Shown piece by piece: positions 1 to 9,300 of a stretch of 51,197 nt of DNA (position 1 is its first letter; each line of letters starts with the position of its first letter). The stretch spans positions 1-51,197 of the forward strand of contig JAFRHL010000038.1 of the NCBI GenBank assembly GCA_017433295.1, written 5' to 3'. This DNA comes from Eubacterium sp. (GTDB lineage Bacteria; Bacillota; Clostridia; Lachnospirales; Lachnospiraceae). A program made the position numbers and the translations under genes. The notes below the pieces were generated by a model. The model had not been told where the DNA came from and did not search any database. It was given only the letters and a program-made list of their open reading frames with translations.

Positions 1-34
1 GCCAGATTATTCTAGCAAATCATTTTATCCGTGT

Positions 35-64
35 CAATCGAAATCGCCGGGGCGATTTCGATTG
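35..64. repeat. Intergenic palindrome, copy 1 (14-bp perfect arms)
   Basis: The arms caatcgaaatcgcc (35-48) and ggcgatttcgattg (51-64) are perfect inverted repeats separated by two bases. This is the longest and cleanest of five related copies in the window; the others lie near 6384, 21247, 23142 and 37366. The spacer is too short for a normal hairpin loop and no T-run follows, so a transposed short repeat or a dimer-binding site fits better than a terminator. Confidence 0.8.
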
Positions 65-188
65 ATATTGGTTAAGGGTTCCTGCTTCGCAGGCCGTGAA
101 TAGTAACGCTTAATGTAACAAGTTCTTAAGGTTTTTTTGGGCCTGAATATGGTATTATATATAAAAAATATGATTCTGAGGTGGAGCC

Positions 189-896
189 ATGGATAAAGAT
201 ACGACAATTTTAGTGGTAGATGATGATAAAGAAATTGCTGATCTTGTGGAAATATACCTGGTGAATGACGGATACAGGGTTCTTAAGGCATCTGACGGCG
301 AGCAGTGCCTGTCCATGCTGGCTGAGCATCCGGAGATCCGTATGCTGATACTGGATATTATGATGCCCGGGATCGACGGACTGGATGTGACCCGTACTAT
401 TAGACAGACGAGTAATATTCCTATTCTCCTGCTTTCTGCCAAGGCTGAGGATATGGATAAGATCGTGGGCTTCGGTACAGGAGCGGACGATTACCTGACC
501 AAGCCCTTTCACCCGCTGGAGCTTCTGGCCAGGGTGAAGTCCCAGATGAAGAGATATACGGTCATCGAGACTTCGTCGGAATCCGTTCAGAAAAAGGATG
601 AGATAGAGGTCCAGAGTCTTACCATCAACAAGGCTGCCCATGTGGTGAAGAAGAACGGGAAGGAGATAGCCCTTACTCCCATCGAGTTTGATATCCTTTA
701 TCTTCTGGCTTCCAATAAGGACAGGGTTTTCAGCACGGATGAGATTTTTGAAAGAGTTTGGAATGAGAAGGTATATGAAGTCAATAACACTGTTATGGTG
801 CATATCCGGAGACTTCGGGAGAAGATTGAGGACAACTCCAGAAGCCCGAAGATATTAAAGACGGTATGGGGGGTTGGCTACAAGGTTGAAGGTTAA
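189..896 (+). CDS. OmpR/PhoB-family response regulator
   Basis: This 235-residue protein has an N-terminal receiver domain and a C-terminal winged-helix DNA-binding domain. The acidic triad DDD (11-13), the phosphoacceptor Asp56 in LILDIMMPG, Ser83 and the conserved Lys105 in YLTKPF are all present. The C-terminal part has the transcription-activation signature, with VHIRRLREKI and a final VWGVGYKVEG. A ribosome site (gaggtgg) lies just before the ATG. The gene overlaps the histidine kinase that follows, so the two form a cognate two-component pair. By similarity it is of the VanR/BceR-like OmpR type. The target is not shown directly, but the ABC-type locus at 2095-6344 is the nearest candidate. 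Confidence 0.95.
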   Translation: MDKDTTILVVDDDKEIADLVEIYLVNDGYRVLKASDGEQCLSMLAEHPEIRMLILDIMMPGIDGLDVTRTIRQTSNIPILLLSAKAEDMDKIVGFGTGADDYLTKPFHPLELLARVKSQMKRYTVIETSSESVQKKDEIEVQSLTINKAAHVVKKNGKEIALTPIEFDILYLLASNKDRVFSTDEIFERVWNEKVYEVNNTVMVHIRRLREKIEDNSRSPKILKTVWGVGYKVEG

Positions 897-2034
897 GCGT
901 TTTTCGAGCTTCCGTTTTAAGATGGTCAGATATATGCTTTTAAGCATTCTGGCCACCTTCATCACGGAAGGTATTATTTTTTTAGGTGTTTATCTTTATG
1001 AGACAGAGAATATCGCAGGGGAATACAGTAAGATATGGGGAGCATCCGGACAAAGCAGCATGCCGCTCGGGATGCTTTCCTTTTCGCAGTCTACAGCCCT
1101 GGATTTCTTTGTCATACTTTTGTTTAGCGTATTTTTGTTTATCATGTATTTTGTCCTGATCTCCCATAATTTTGTCATGTATGTCAGAGAGATCATCTCG
1201 GGGATAGAACGGATGAAGAACGGAGACCTGCAGGTGGAGATCCCTGTGAGGGGAGAAGATGAGTTTTCGGAGATCGCTGCCTCTGTCAATGAGATGAGGA
1301 GAGACCTGTATGACACGCTGGAAAGTCAGAGGACGGCGGAACGGACAAAGGATGAGCTGATCACCAATGTGGCCCATGACCTGAGGACCCCCCTGACCTC
1401 TATTCTGGGATATCTTGACCTCCTGACCCAGGGAGATTTCCTGACGGAGGAACAGCGTCAGAAGTATCTCGGGATCGTCTCGGGAAAAGCCAGACAGCTG
1501 GAGACTCTGATCAGGGATCTTTTTGATTATACCCGATATGACAGGGACAAGGTGAAGATCAAGAAAGAGATACTGGATCTCAATCTTTTTATGCCCCAGA
1601 TCGTGGACGAATTTTATCCCAGCCTCATGGAAAACCAGCTGACCTGCAGGACGGAATTTTATGAGGGGGCCCTCAACATTGAAGGAAATGGGGAACTCCT
1701 GGCAAGAGCCATCGGCAATCTTATGTCCAATGCCATCAAGTACGGTTCCGAGGGCAAGATCATAGAAGTGAAGACCGGCCGCATGGATAAGAAGGCTTAC
1801 GTGGCGGTGATCAATTACGGCAAGGTGATCCCCGCAGAGAATCTGGATAAGATTTTTGATAAATTTTACAGAGTAGAGTCTTCAAGATCCCTGAAAACCG
1901 GGGGAACCGGCCTGGGACTTGCTATCGCCAAGAATATTGTAAATCTGCACGGTGGTGAGATATGGGCTGCCAGCGATGAGTCCGGCACAAGGTTCCAGAT
2001 CGAACTGCCGGAGGTACGGCCGCGCAAATCATAG
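874..2034 (+). CDS. Sensor histidine kinase (HAMP, HisKA, HATPase)
   Basis: This membrane sensor kinase is the partner of the regulator upstream. Two membrane segments (about 20-42 and 77-98) enclose a short extracellular loop of about 35 residues, which suggests sensing within the membrane or at its surface. A HAMP region (about 99-150) leads into the phosphoacceptor motif NVAHDLRTPLTS with His168. The ATPase domain carries the N box (NLMSNAIKYG) and the G box GTGLGLAIAKN. The start is uncertain: TTG at 874 overlaps the regulator by 23 bases, and TTG at 886 or ATG at 922 are alternatives. A perfect 8-bp hairpin (2025-2044) spans the stop codon. Confidence 0.93.
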   Translation: MATRLKVKRFSSFRFKMVRYMLLSILATFITEGIIFLGVYLYETENIAGEYSKIWGASGQSSMPLGMLSFSQSTALDFFVILLFSVFLFIMYFVLISHNFVMYVREIISGIERMKNGDLQVEIPVRGEDEFSEIAASVNEMRRDLYDTLESQRTAERTKDELITNVAHDLRTPLTSILGYLDLLTQGDFLTEEQRQKYLGIVSGKARQLETLIRDLFDYTRYDRDKVKIKKEILDLNLFMPQIVDEFYPSLMENQLTCRTEFYEGALNIEGNGELLARAIGNLMSNAIKYGSEGKIIEVKTGRMDKKAYVAVINYGKVIPAENLDKIFDKFYRVESSRSLKTGGTGLGLAIAKNIVNLHGGEIWAASDESGTRFQIELPEVRPRKS

Positions 2035-2044
2035 ATGATTTGCC
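2025..2044 (+). other. Hairpin across the kinase stop codon
   Basis: The arms gcaaatca and tgatttgc pair perfectly around a four-base loop that contains the TAG stop. There is no T-run, so it is not a clear terminator. It may stabilise or separate the kinase message from the gene starting at 2095. The stretch aaatcatagat recurs in the hairpin downstream of rlmD (38862-38878). Confidence 0.5.
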
Positions 2045-2094
2045 GGAATCGAACAGCCCCAGGTGTATTGTAAACCATAAATGAGGAACAAAGG

Positions 2095-4530
2095 ATGCTG
2101 AATGATCTTTTTCGGACCTATAAGAAAATAATCATTATCGTAGTACTTCTTCTTTCTGCTGTCATTTTCTGGTTTTTCGGCTGCCACAGGTCCGGGAAAA
2201 ACAAAACCGGGCAGCCCGTCTGGAAACAGACAGAAGACAATGTGCAAAGCTATGAGTTTAACACAAATCATATCACCGGTAATATCACCTTCGGTACGGG
2301 AGGCCGCCTGTCTGCTGATAGGATCCAGCCTGTTGTTGTGAATGTCTCGGGAAAGGAAGAACCCTTTGCCGGTACCATAAAGATCACACTTCCCGGAGAC
2401 GAAGGCAAGGGTGTGGCTTACCAGTCGGCAATAAACTGTGAGAAGGGGTACAGTTCCAGAATCGTTTTAAGTATTCCCAAGCTGGGTAATGTCTCGTTTT
2501 TCAGTGTGGAGATCCTGGACCAGTATGGAGCCGAGGAGCTGGCGGAAATGATCATAGGGGCCAGCGGGATCGAAACGCCGGTGGATTCCGGTGAGGTTAC
2601 AGAGAAAAAAACAGTCTATATCGGAGTATTGTCGGATGAGCCGGATAAGCTGCAATGGCTTGATGATCTGGAGATAGTTTCCGGGCAGACCTGTTATGTA
2701 TGCAGTATTTACCGGCTTAAAGAAATGGATCTTTTGGGGGAAGCCGGAACGCTTCAGTCCCTGTCGGGGATCCTGATTGATGACTATGACACCTCATCTT
2801 TGTCCATGAGGCAGAGGTCCTGCCTGAAAGAATGGGTAGAAACAGAAGGGGGCTGTCTTCTGATAGGAACAGGTTCTTCGGCGAAAACAGTTCTTTCCGG
2901 TCTGGGGGACCTGATCGGGGCGTCTCCCGGAGAGGATTCAGAAGAATCCCTTCAGTTTTATCATGATGATGAGTCCACGGCATATGTTTCTGTCAGGACA
3001 AACCAGCTTAAGATGGCGGATGAAGGAGCCTGGAAGACGGAGGCCATCTCATTCCCCGTATCCTGCTATCAGAGATCCATGGGCAGAGGCTTGCTGACGG
3101 TGATAACCTGGAGCCTTACCGATGAAGCCCTGCAGCAGTGGACCGGAAGGGAAAGGCTGACCGGTGAGCTGATAGACCGTTTTATTCCTGATCTCATTAA
3201 GGAAGACTCCGCCGGTGAGAACAATACCTGGTATATTAAAAAGACCCTGTATTCCTTTCTGGATTCACAGACGCCAAATACCTTTTATTATGCCCTGTTT
3301 TTTATCGTATACATGTCTGTTCTGGGTTTTTTCTCTTATTATATACTTCGCAGGATCAGAAAGAGGGAATATATATGGGGTATCATTCCTGCCATATCGC
3401 TGCTTTTTACCGTCTGTCTTGTCATACGGTCACGGGGGTTCGGAGGCAATGTCTCAAGCTCTTATTCCGCTCTTGAGATCATTGATTCCGCAGACAGCAG
3501 GCATAATATATTTTTTATGTACCAGAACAATGAAGGGGAGAGCAACAGCATCGATCTGGTGCCGGCCATCACCTATGTGGAACCTCTGGATTACTCTTAC
3601 CGGACAGGGGACGAGGATGTGGCTTCCCTCCGGCGTCTGAAGCAGGATTATACCATCAATAATACCAAAAATGGTTTTGATATTGCTTTTGAAGAGACTG
3701 TGCCCGGTACCTCCCTGCTGTTTCGTATGGTCAAAACAGATCAGAAGGCCTTATCTCCTGATTGCTTTGAAGCAGATCTTGAGGCGGATCATACTTCTTT
3801 TTACGGGACCATCACAAACAGCTCCCTATGGGATTTTGAGAGGGTCCTGCTGATCCGGGGCAATCAGTATGCTGTCCTTTATAATGTGAAATCGGGAGAG
3901 AAGAAGCAGATATCCCGGGAGGACATCATGTGCTGGTCCGATTATTACCAGGAAAATGTTAATTACAGGCTGGAAGAAAAAAGGAAATCTCTGACCAGCC
4001 TGGAGGATTATGTCCGCAACAGGTTTATCAATTCCGGGGAAGATTTCAATACGGTGGTCATCGCAGGGATCACTTCGAAGAAAGGCATTGCTCTTCTTTC
4101 AGACCGGGATGAGCTTCAGAATCAGCAGACGATTTTTATCAACCGCCATATCCTTTCATCTGAGGACAATATTCATTATATCTCGGATATTAATAAGGAA
4201 TGTTTAAGCGGTGACAGTGCCGGGTCTTCTCTGTCCGCGGATATCCTTGAGGAAAAGAAAACAAAGGCCACGTATCAGTTTGACAGGGCCGGGACAGTCT
4301 GGGGGCTGGCAAGAAACCGGGACAGCTTCACAGGAACTATCTATGCCTATAATTATTGGACCGGCAAAGATGAGGCGATTCTTGATGACAGGGATGACTT
4401 CATGGATTTTGAGGAGCTGGAACCCTATATTTCAGATATGAACAAGATGACCCTGACCTACAGGATGAAAGACACAGAGGATTACGGTCCGGCACCGATC
4501 CTGACTGCATTGTTAAAGGATGTGAACTGA
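2095..4530 (+). CDS. Large membrane protein of an ABC-type locus, function unknown
   Basis: I do not recognise a named family for this 811-residue protein. It has an N-terminal membrane anchor (about 10-27) ending in FFGCHRSG, which resembles a lipobox only loosely. An extracytoplasmic beta-rich region follows, then a segment resembling a glutamine-amidotransferase-like fold (GILIDDYDTSS ... GGCLLIGTGSS, about 225-265). A membrane pair lies at about 395-445, and a long C-terminal soluble domain completes the protein. The layout recalls the auxiliary (GldG-like) proteins of ABC-2 exporters. The gene has a good ribosome site (gaggaacaaagg) and ends 6 bases before the ABC ATPase gene, so it is co-transcribed with it. 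Being next to the two-component system suggests regulated cell-envelope work. Function is inference only. Confidence 0.75.
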   Translation: MLNDLFRTYKKIIIIVVLLLSAVIFWFFGCHRSGKNKTGQPVWKQTEDNVQSYEFNTNHITGNITFGTGGRLSADRIQPVVVNVSGKEEPFAGTIKITLPGDEGKGVAYQSAINCEKGYSSRIVLSIPKLGNVSFFSVEILDQYGAEELAEMIIGASGIETPVDSGEVTEKKTVYIGVLSDEPDKLQWLDDLEIVSGQTCYVCSIYRLKEMDLLGEAGTLQSLSGILIDDYDTSSLSMRQRSCLKEWVETEGGCLLIGTGSSAKTVLSGLGDLIGASPGEDSEESLQFYHDDESTAYVSVRTNQLKMADEGAWKTEAISFPVSCYQRSMGRGLLTVITWSLTDEALQQWTGRERLTGELIDRFIPDLIKEDSAGENNTWYIKKTLYSFLDSQTPNTFYYALFFIVYMSVLGFFSYYILRRIRKREYIWGIIPAISLLFTVCLVIRSRGFGGNVSSSYSALEIIDSADSRHNIFFMYQNNEGESNSIDLVPAITYVEPLDYSYRTGDEDVASLRRLKQDYTINNTKNGFDIAFEETVPGTSLLFRMVKTDQKALSPDCFEADLEADHTSFYGTITNSSLWDFERVLLIRGNQYAVLYNVKSGEKKQISREDIMCWSDYYQENVNYRLEEKRKSLTSLEDYVRNRFINSGEDFNTVVIAGITSKKGIALLSDRDELQNQQTIFINRHILSSEDNIHYISDINKECLSGDSAGSSLSADILEEKKTKATYQFDRAGTVWGLARNRDSFTGTIYAYNYWTGKDEAILDDRDDFMDFEELEPYISDMNKMTLTYRMKDTEDYGPAPILTALLKDVN

Positions 4531-4536
4531 CATAAG

Positions 4537-5457
4537 ATGATTGAGTTTCAGAATATTACTGTAAAAGAAAATGACAGGACTGTTCTGAATGATTTTTCAC
4601 TGGTTATACCTGACCGGGTGATCATGGGACTGGTGGGAAGTGATGATGCGGCAAAGTCCTGTCTGCTTGCCGTGGCCGGAGGCGTAAAGCATCCGGATGA
4701 AGGCCGGGTATTCCTGGACGAGGAGCCCCTTGAGTCAGAAGATAAGAACAGTGACCTGTACGAACAGATCGGATATATGCCCGGACACTATGGCTTTTAC
4801 GATCTGCTGCGGCTTGAAGAATACTTTGAATTCTTTCTCTCCCTTTACAGGGTCAATCCCAGATACTGGGAAAAAAGAACGGAGGCGGTCTTAAAGCTCA
4901 CGGACATGGAAGAGTATTCCGGAGCATATATCAATGAGATACCGGCAGACCGGCTGCCCTTCCTGTGCCTGGGGAAAACCATTCTTCATGATCCCGAATG
5001 GCTTTTTCTGGATGATCCCTTTCTGGGCCTCAACGTTTCAGGAAGAAACCAGATGATCAGTATCCTATTACAGCTTCAGGAGCAGGGCAAATCCATTGTC
5101 ATACACTCCCAGCTTTTCCCGGAGCTTTTAGACTTCTATACGGATGTCACGGTCATTGAGGAGGGTCGTTCCATCGCCAGCGGCCTGATCCAGGATGTTT
5201 ATGAAATAGCCATGAAACAGAGTCCTGTGAGAATGCATGTGATCGCAGGTATGGATGGAGCCCTGGCCGTCCTCAAGCAGAACAGCCTGGTGGAAAGGGT
5301 GACAGTCAGTGACATGGATGTGATCTTCCGTTTTAACGGCGGGGCCAGGGAGGAAGCGGAGCTCCTGGCTGACCTGGTGGAGGGCGGTGCCCTGATACAG
5401 AATTATATGCGGAACCATGTGAATATCGAGCAGATATTTAAGGGAGGTCTGGGATGA
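4537..5457 (+). CDS. ABC transporter ATP-binding protein with degenerate motifs
   Basis: This 306-residue protein has the fold and spacing of an ABC-2-type nucleotide-binding subunit, but every catalytic motif is altered. The Walker A site reads GSDDAAKS (34-41), where the family has GxxGxGKS. The LSGGQ signature position reads IPADR (135-139). Walker B ends LFLDDP, so Asp160 replaces the catalytic Glu. The switch-histidine position appears to be Gln192 (VIHSQLF). Lys40, Ser41 and Asp159 remain, so nucleotide binding may persist with poor hydrolysis. The gene follows the 811-residue protein by 6 bases and overlaps the permease gene by an ATGA, so the three products probably form one complex. 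Confidence 0.9.
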   Translation: MIEFQNITVKENDRTVLNDFSLVIPDRVIMGLVGSDDAAKSCLLAVAGGVKHPDEGRVFLDEEPLESEDKNSDLYEQIGYMPGHYGFYDLLRLEEYFEFFLSLYRVNPRYWEKRTEAVLKLTDMEEYSGAYINEIPADRLPFLCLGKTILHDPEWLFLDDPFLGLNVSGRNQMISILLQLQEQGKSIVIHSQLFPELLDFYTDVTVIEEGRSIASGLIQDVYEIAMKQSPVRMHVIAGMDGALAVLKQNSLVERVTVSDMDVIFRFNGGAREEAELLADLVEGGALIQNYMRNHVNIEQIFKGGLG

Positions 5458-6344
5458 GAAACCCGTTTATTAAAGTTCATATGCTGACAGAGGGGCGGAA
5501 TCTGAGACTGCCCCTTACCATATTGTTCTATAATGCTATTCTGGCTTTTGTAATGCTCATATTTCTGGTATTTAATGCGGAATCCTCTCAGGAAGGACTG
5601 TATTATGATACCTCTGTGTACCTGCACCAGTTTCTGATACTGAGTTCTATACAGATCGTGACGGTATTTCTCCTGATGCCCTTTTATGTGTCGGGACTGT
5701 ATGTAACCGACAGAGAAAAGCATATGCTTGAGCAGTTTGCCATGATACCCGGAATAAACCGCCAGTTTGTGGAAGCAAAGATATTTCTGGTGCTTATGAT
5801 GAACGGGATCCTGTTTATATCAGGGGTGCCGGTGATCGGCCTGGCCTGTATTTATACCGGCCTGGGCTGGTCCAAAATTATTCGGTTGGGTCTGACGGTG
5901 CTCCTGCTGGCTTTCTGGAGCGGCGCCCTTTCTGTTTTCTTCTATAGTATAAGCAACCGCCTGATATGGTCCTTTGCGGGTACCATATCAGCCCAGTTTG
6001 CTTTCCTGATCGGTACCCTGCTGCTTATAGAACTGAGCAGGAACAGCGCTCTTCTTTTGACAAAAGGAGGATCCATACCTGTGGAAGTATCTGTTTTCTG
6101 CCTGATATTGCTGAGCTTTAATCCAATCTCTACCTATCTTGGCTATTATGGAAATATTACCGGGGATAATGGAGTGATCTCATTCTATTGCAGCCATTTC
6201 GGAATCGATGCCAGCGGCCGGTGGTTTTCCCTTTTATTCTATAAAATTTCAGGCCTTGTATGTATCATCACCGGCCTGGTCTTTCTGGGGCTTGCGGTGA
6301 AATATATGAATAAAAACAGCAGCAAGATTGCAAGTCATTCTTGA
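5454..6344 (+). CDS. ABC-2-like transporter permease
   Basis: This 296-residue integral membrane protein has about six hydrophobic segments (for example near 25-42, 58-80, 100-130, 135-155, 172-192 and 262-285). It has the profile of an ABC-2 permease subunit. The region after the second segment, YVTDREKHMLEQF, resembles the conserved cytoplasmic stretch of ABC-2 permeases (E-x-x-x-T-x-E-x-L). The start ATG overlaps the stop of the ATPase gene (ATGA), so translation is coupled. Substrate unknown. It may work with the 811-residue protein encoded upstream. Confidence 0.85.
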   Translation: MRNPFIKVHMLTEGRNLRLPLTILFYNAILAFVMLIFLVFNAESSQEGLYYDTSVYLHQFLILSSIQIVTVFLLMPFYVSGLYVTDREKHMLEQFAMIPGINRQFVEAKIFLVLMMNGILFISGVPVIGLACIYTGLGWSKIIRLGLTVLLLAFWSGALSVFFYSISNRLIWSFAGTISAQFAFLIGTLLLIELSRNSALLLTKGGSIPVEVSVFCLILLSFNPISTYLGYYGNITGDNGVISFYCSHFGIDASGRWFSLLFYKISGLVCIITGLVFLGLAVKYMNKNSSKIASHS

Positions 6345-6369
6345 GAAAGCCATCTACATATGGTATAAC
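6341..6369 (+). promoter_or_regulatory. Promoter of thrC
   Basis: TTGAGA (6341-6346) and TATAAC (6364-6369) are 17 bases apart. The -35 box overlaps the stop codon of the permease gene. The predicted transcript starts just before palindrome copy 2. Confidence 0.6.
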
Positions 6370-6383
6370 TGATAAGAACGCAA

Positions 6384-6411
6384 AAATCGCCGACGCGATT
6401 TCGATTGATTT
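6384..6411. repeat. Intergenic palindrome, copy 2
   Basis: aaatcgc and gcgattt form the arms, and the right flank tcgattgatt matches copies 1 and 3. The left flank has diverged. It lies in the predicted 5' untranslated region of thrC. Confidence 0.7.
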
Positions 6412-6454
6412 CTACAAAAAAGCATAAATGATGGGTATATACAGGAGGATTGAG

Positions 6455-7942
6455 ATGGACCTGATTTATAGAAGCACAAGAAATGACAAGGAGACAGCCA
6501 CAGCTTCCCAGGCAATATTAAAGGGACTCGCGGGTCAGGGGGGATTGTTCGTTCCCGAGAGGATACCCAGGCTTGATGTACCCTTTGAAGAACTCTCCCG
6601 GATGACCTATCAGGAGCTGGCCTATGAAGTGATGAAGCTTTTTCTCACAGATTTTACAGAGGATGAGCTTAAGTCCTGTATTCGCAGTGCCTATGATAAA
6701 AAGTTTGACACCCCCGGGATCGCTGAGCTGGTCAAGAAGGACGGGGCCTGGTTTCTGGAGCTGTTCCACGGCAGTACCATCGCATTTAAGGATATGGCTT
6801 TGTCCATCCTTCCTTATCTGCTTACCACCAGTGCCCGGAAGAACAACATCAAAAATGAGATCGTTATTTTAACGGCAACCTCCGGAGATACGGGTAAGGC
6901 AGCCCTGGCCGGGTTTGCAGATGTCCCCGGAACAAAGATCATTGTATTCTATCCCAAAAACGGCGTAAGTCCTATCCAGGAAAAGCAGATGGTGACCCAG
7001 AGGGGAAAGAATACATACGTGGTCGGCATCCATGGTAATTTTGATGACGCCCAGACCGGAGTAAAGAAGATGTTTTCCGATCCGGAGCTGGCGGACGAAA
7101 TGGATAAGGCGGGTTACCAGTTCTCCTCCGCCAACTCCATCAATATCGGCCGTCTGGTTCCCCAGATCGTATATTATGTATACAGCTACGTACAATTACT
7201 GGGAAGAGGAGAGATTTCTCCCGGAGAAGAGATCAACATTGTCGTGCCCACCGGCAATTTCGGCAATATCCTGGCAGCCTATTATGCAAAAAATATGGGT
7301 CTGCCTGCAGCAAAGCTGATCTGCGCTTCCAACGAGAACAAGGTGCTGTTTGATTTCTTTAAGACCGGGTGCTATGACAGGAACAGGGACTTTATCCTGA
7401 CCTCATCCCCCTCCATGGATATCCTGATCTCCAGCAATCTTGAAAGATTGATCTATCAGATCGCCGGAGAAGACGCAAAGAAGAATCTGTCCTTTATGAA
7501 GGAGCTGAATGAAAAGGGAATCTACACCATTACTGATACAATGAAGTCCCGGCTTAAGGATTTCTATGGCAATTATGCGGATGAAGAGGAGACAGCTGCC
7601 GCCATCAGGGATATGTACAGGGAGACAGGCTACATTATGGATACACATACTGCCGTGGCCAGTGCCGTTTACAAAAAATACCTTTCAGAAACCGGAGATT
7701 TGACAAAAACGGTGATCGCCTCCACGGCAAGCCCTTATAAGTTCAGCAGGAGCGTTATGAGAGCCATTGATCCTGCCTTTGATTCCAGGGAGGATTTCGA
7801 GCTGGTGGATGAACTCTGCCGCCTGTCCGGTGTAAAGATTCCTCAGGCCATCGAGGATATCCGGACAGCACCCGTTCTGCACGATACTGTCTGTGGAAAA
7901 GAAGATATGTGCAAAGAGGTGAAAAGGATTCTTTCTCTTTAG
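6455..7942 (+). CDS. thrC: Threonine synthase
   Basis: It converts O-phosphohomoserine to threonine with pyridoxal phosphate, the last step of threonine synthesis. The cofactor lysine is Lys112 in HGSTIAFKDMAL, and the phosphate-binding loop VPTGNFGN is visible. The N-terminal part (LIYRSTR ... QAILKGLAGQGGLFVPE) is typical of the long ThrC form, and 495 residues is a normal length. I chose ATG 6455 because AGGAGG (6443-6448) is six bases upstream; ATGs at 6428 and 6431 have no such site. It stands alone with its own promoter, and no other threonine-pathway gene is in the window. Confidence 0.96.
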   Translation: MDLIYRSTRNDKETATASQAILKGLAGQGGLFVPERIPRLDVPFEELSRMTYQELAYEVMKLFLTDFTEDELKSCIRSAYDKKFDTPGIAELVKKDGAWFLELFHGSTIAFKDMALSILPYLLTTSARKNNIKNEIVILTATSGDTGKAALAGFADVPGTKIIVFYPKNGVSPIQEKQMVTQRGKNTYVVGIHGNFDDAQTGVKKMFSDPELADEMDKAGYQFSSANSINIGRLVPQIVYYVYSYVQLLGRGEISPGEEINIVVPTGNFGNILAAYYAKNMGLPAAKLICASNENKVLFDFFKTGCYDRNRDFILTSSPSMDILISSNLERLIYQIAGEDAKKNLSFMKELNEKGIYTITDTMKSRLKDFYGNYADEEETAAAIRDMYRETGYIMDTHTAVASAVYKKYLSETGDLTKTVIASTASPYKFSRSVMRAIDPAFDSREDFELVDELCRLSGVKIPQAIEDIRTAPVLHDTVCGKEDMCKEVKRILSL

Positions 7943-8017
7943 AATTAAAACCGGGATCGTATATAGAAATGCCCCTGAAACCATGTATCGAAATTTGCAA
8001 TAATTTATAGAATATTG

Positions 8018-8046
8018 TTGACAACTTGGAAGGGTGCGAGTATAAT
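8018..8046 (+). promoter_or_regulatory. Exact-consensus sigma-A promoter of rpoD
   Basis: TTGACA (8018-8023), a 17-base spacer and TATAAT (8041-8046) match the consensus at every position. The predicted start, near 8053, lies about 50 bases before the rpoD ATG. Confidence 0.9.
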
Positions 8047-8103
8047 TACAAGGATAATGTGCTGCACTGTAACAAAGGATGATTTAGAATCAGGAGAACA
8101 AGC

Positions 8104-9204
8104 ATGGATGAAGAAAGATTAAAGTTTTCTAATTTGATGGAGTCACTGTTGAAGCAGGCCCATCAGAATAAGAATGTACTTGAGTACAAAGACATCAATG
8201 ATGTATTTAAAGATGTTGAGCTTACTCCGGAAAAGTTTGAATGGATTCTGGATTATTTTGAAAAGCAGGGAGTTGATGTCCTTAACACCTCGGAAACGGA
8301 TGACGATGATGATTTTATTGACGATGATGTGGAAGAGGTGGAACTCATTGACGACACGGATATCCTTGAGGGGGTAAGCCTTGAGGATCCCGTCAGGATG
8401 TACTTAAAGGAGATCGGCAACATCCCTCTTCTGACGGCGGAGGAAGAAGTCTTTCTGGCCCAGAGGATCGAGAAGGGGGACGAGCAGGCGAGAAAGCAGC
8501 TCATCGAGGCCAACCTTCGTCTGGTTGTCAGCATTGCCAAGAAGTACGTGGGCCGGGGAATGTCTTTTCTGGATCTGATCCAGGAAGGAAATATGGGCCT
8601 GATGAAGGCTGTTGAGAAGTTTGACTATAAGAAGGGCAATAAGTTCAGTACTTATTCCACCTGGTGGATCCGGCAGGCCATCACCCGGGGTATTGCGGAT
8701 ACAGCCAAGACCATCCGGGTTCCGGTACATATGGTTGAGACGATCAATAAGACGCTGCGCACCTCCAGGATGCTTCTGCAGGAGCTTGGGCGGGAACCCA
8801 CCAATGATGAGATCGCCAGAAAGATGAATATGCCCGTATCCAAGATCGACGAGATATTAAAGACCTCCAAGGATCCTGTATCTCTGGATACACCGATTGG
8901 TGAAGAGGAGGACAGTCAGCTGGGGGACTTTATCGAAGATGAATCCCTTTTGTCACCGGTGGATTCCGCTTCCTTCTCCATGCTCAAGGAAGAGCTGAAT
9001 GAGGCCATGGAGTCCCTGACAGAGAGAGAGCGGAATGTGATCAAGCTCCGTTTCGGACTTGACGATGGCAAGACCAGGACCCTGGAAGAGGTCGGCAAGG
9101 AATTTAATGTTACCAGAGAGCGTATCCGCCAGATTGAAGCCAAGGCTTTAAGGAAGCTCAGGCATCCCAGCCGCAGCCGCAAGCTGAAGGACTTTCTGGA
9201 GTAA
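8104..9204 (+). CDS. rpoD: RNA polymerase primary sigma factor (RpoD/SigA)
   Basis: This is the housekeeping sigma factor that directs RNA polymerase to most promoters. Region 1.1 is short and is followed by an acidic stretch (about 60-80). Region 1.2 contains [11 protein letters not shown]. Regions 2.1-2.4 include [19 protein letters not shown], the -10 recognition helix. Region 3 follows. Region 4.2 ([20 protein letters not shown]), which reads the -35 box, lies near the C-terminus. At 366 residues it has the compact Firmicute form. In many Firmicutes it follows dnaG; here the neighbour is thrC and the gene has its own promoter and terminator. Confidence 0.97.
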   Translation: MDEERLKFSNLMESLLKQAHQNKNVLEYKDINDVFKDVELTPEKFEWILDYFEKQGVDVLNTSETDDDDDFIDDDVEEVELIDDTDILEGVSLEDPVRMYLKEIGNIPLLTAEEEVFLAQRIEKGDEQARKQLIEANLRLVVSIAKKYVGRGMSFLDLIQEGNMGLMKAVEKFDYKKGNKFSTYSTWWIRQAITRGIADTAKTIRVPVHMVETINKTLRTSRMLLQELGREPTNDEIARKMNMPVSKIDEILKTSKDPVSLDTPIGEEEDSQLGDFIEDESLLSPVDSASFSMLKEELNEAMESLTERERNVIKLRFGLDDGKTRTLEEVGKEFNVTRERIRQIEAKALRKLRHPSRSRKLKDFLE

Positions 9205-9231
9205 CAATTTTACCATATTAGAGAGAATCAT

Positions 9232-9273
9232 ACCCCATGCAGTTCAGGACACTTTCTGCGTGGGGTTTTGTTT
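9232..9273 (+). terminator. Rho-independent terminator of rpoD
   Basis: accccatgcag (9232-9242) pairs with ctgcgtggggt (9256-9266), 11 pairs including one G-T. It is followed by the T-rich stretch tttgttt. It lies 28 bases after the rpoD stop. Confidence 0.88.
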
Positions 9274-9300
9274 CATTATCTTATTTCATCAGGGACAGTA

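Noticed and set aside
189-2034. A vancomycin-resistance (VanRS) cluster.
   Set aside because: No vanH, vanA/B or vanX-like genes follow. The likeness is only to the general OmpR/kinase family.
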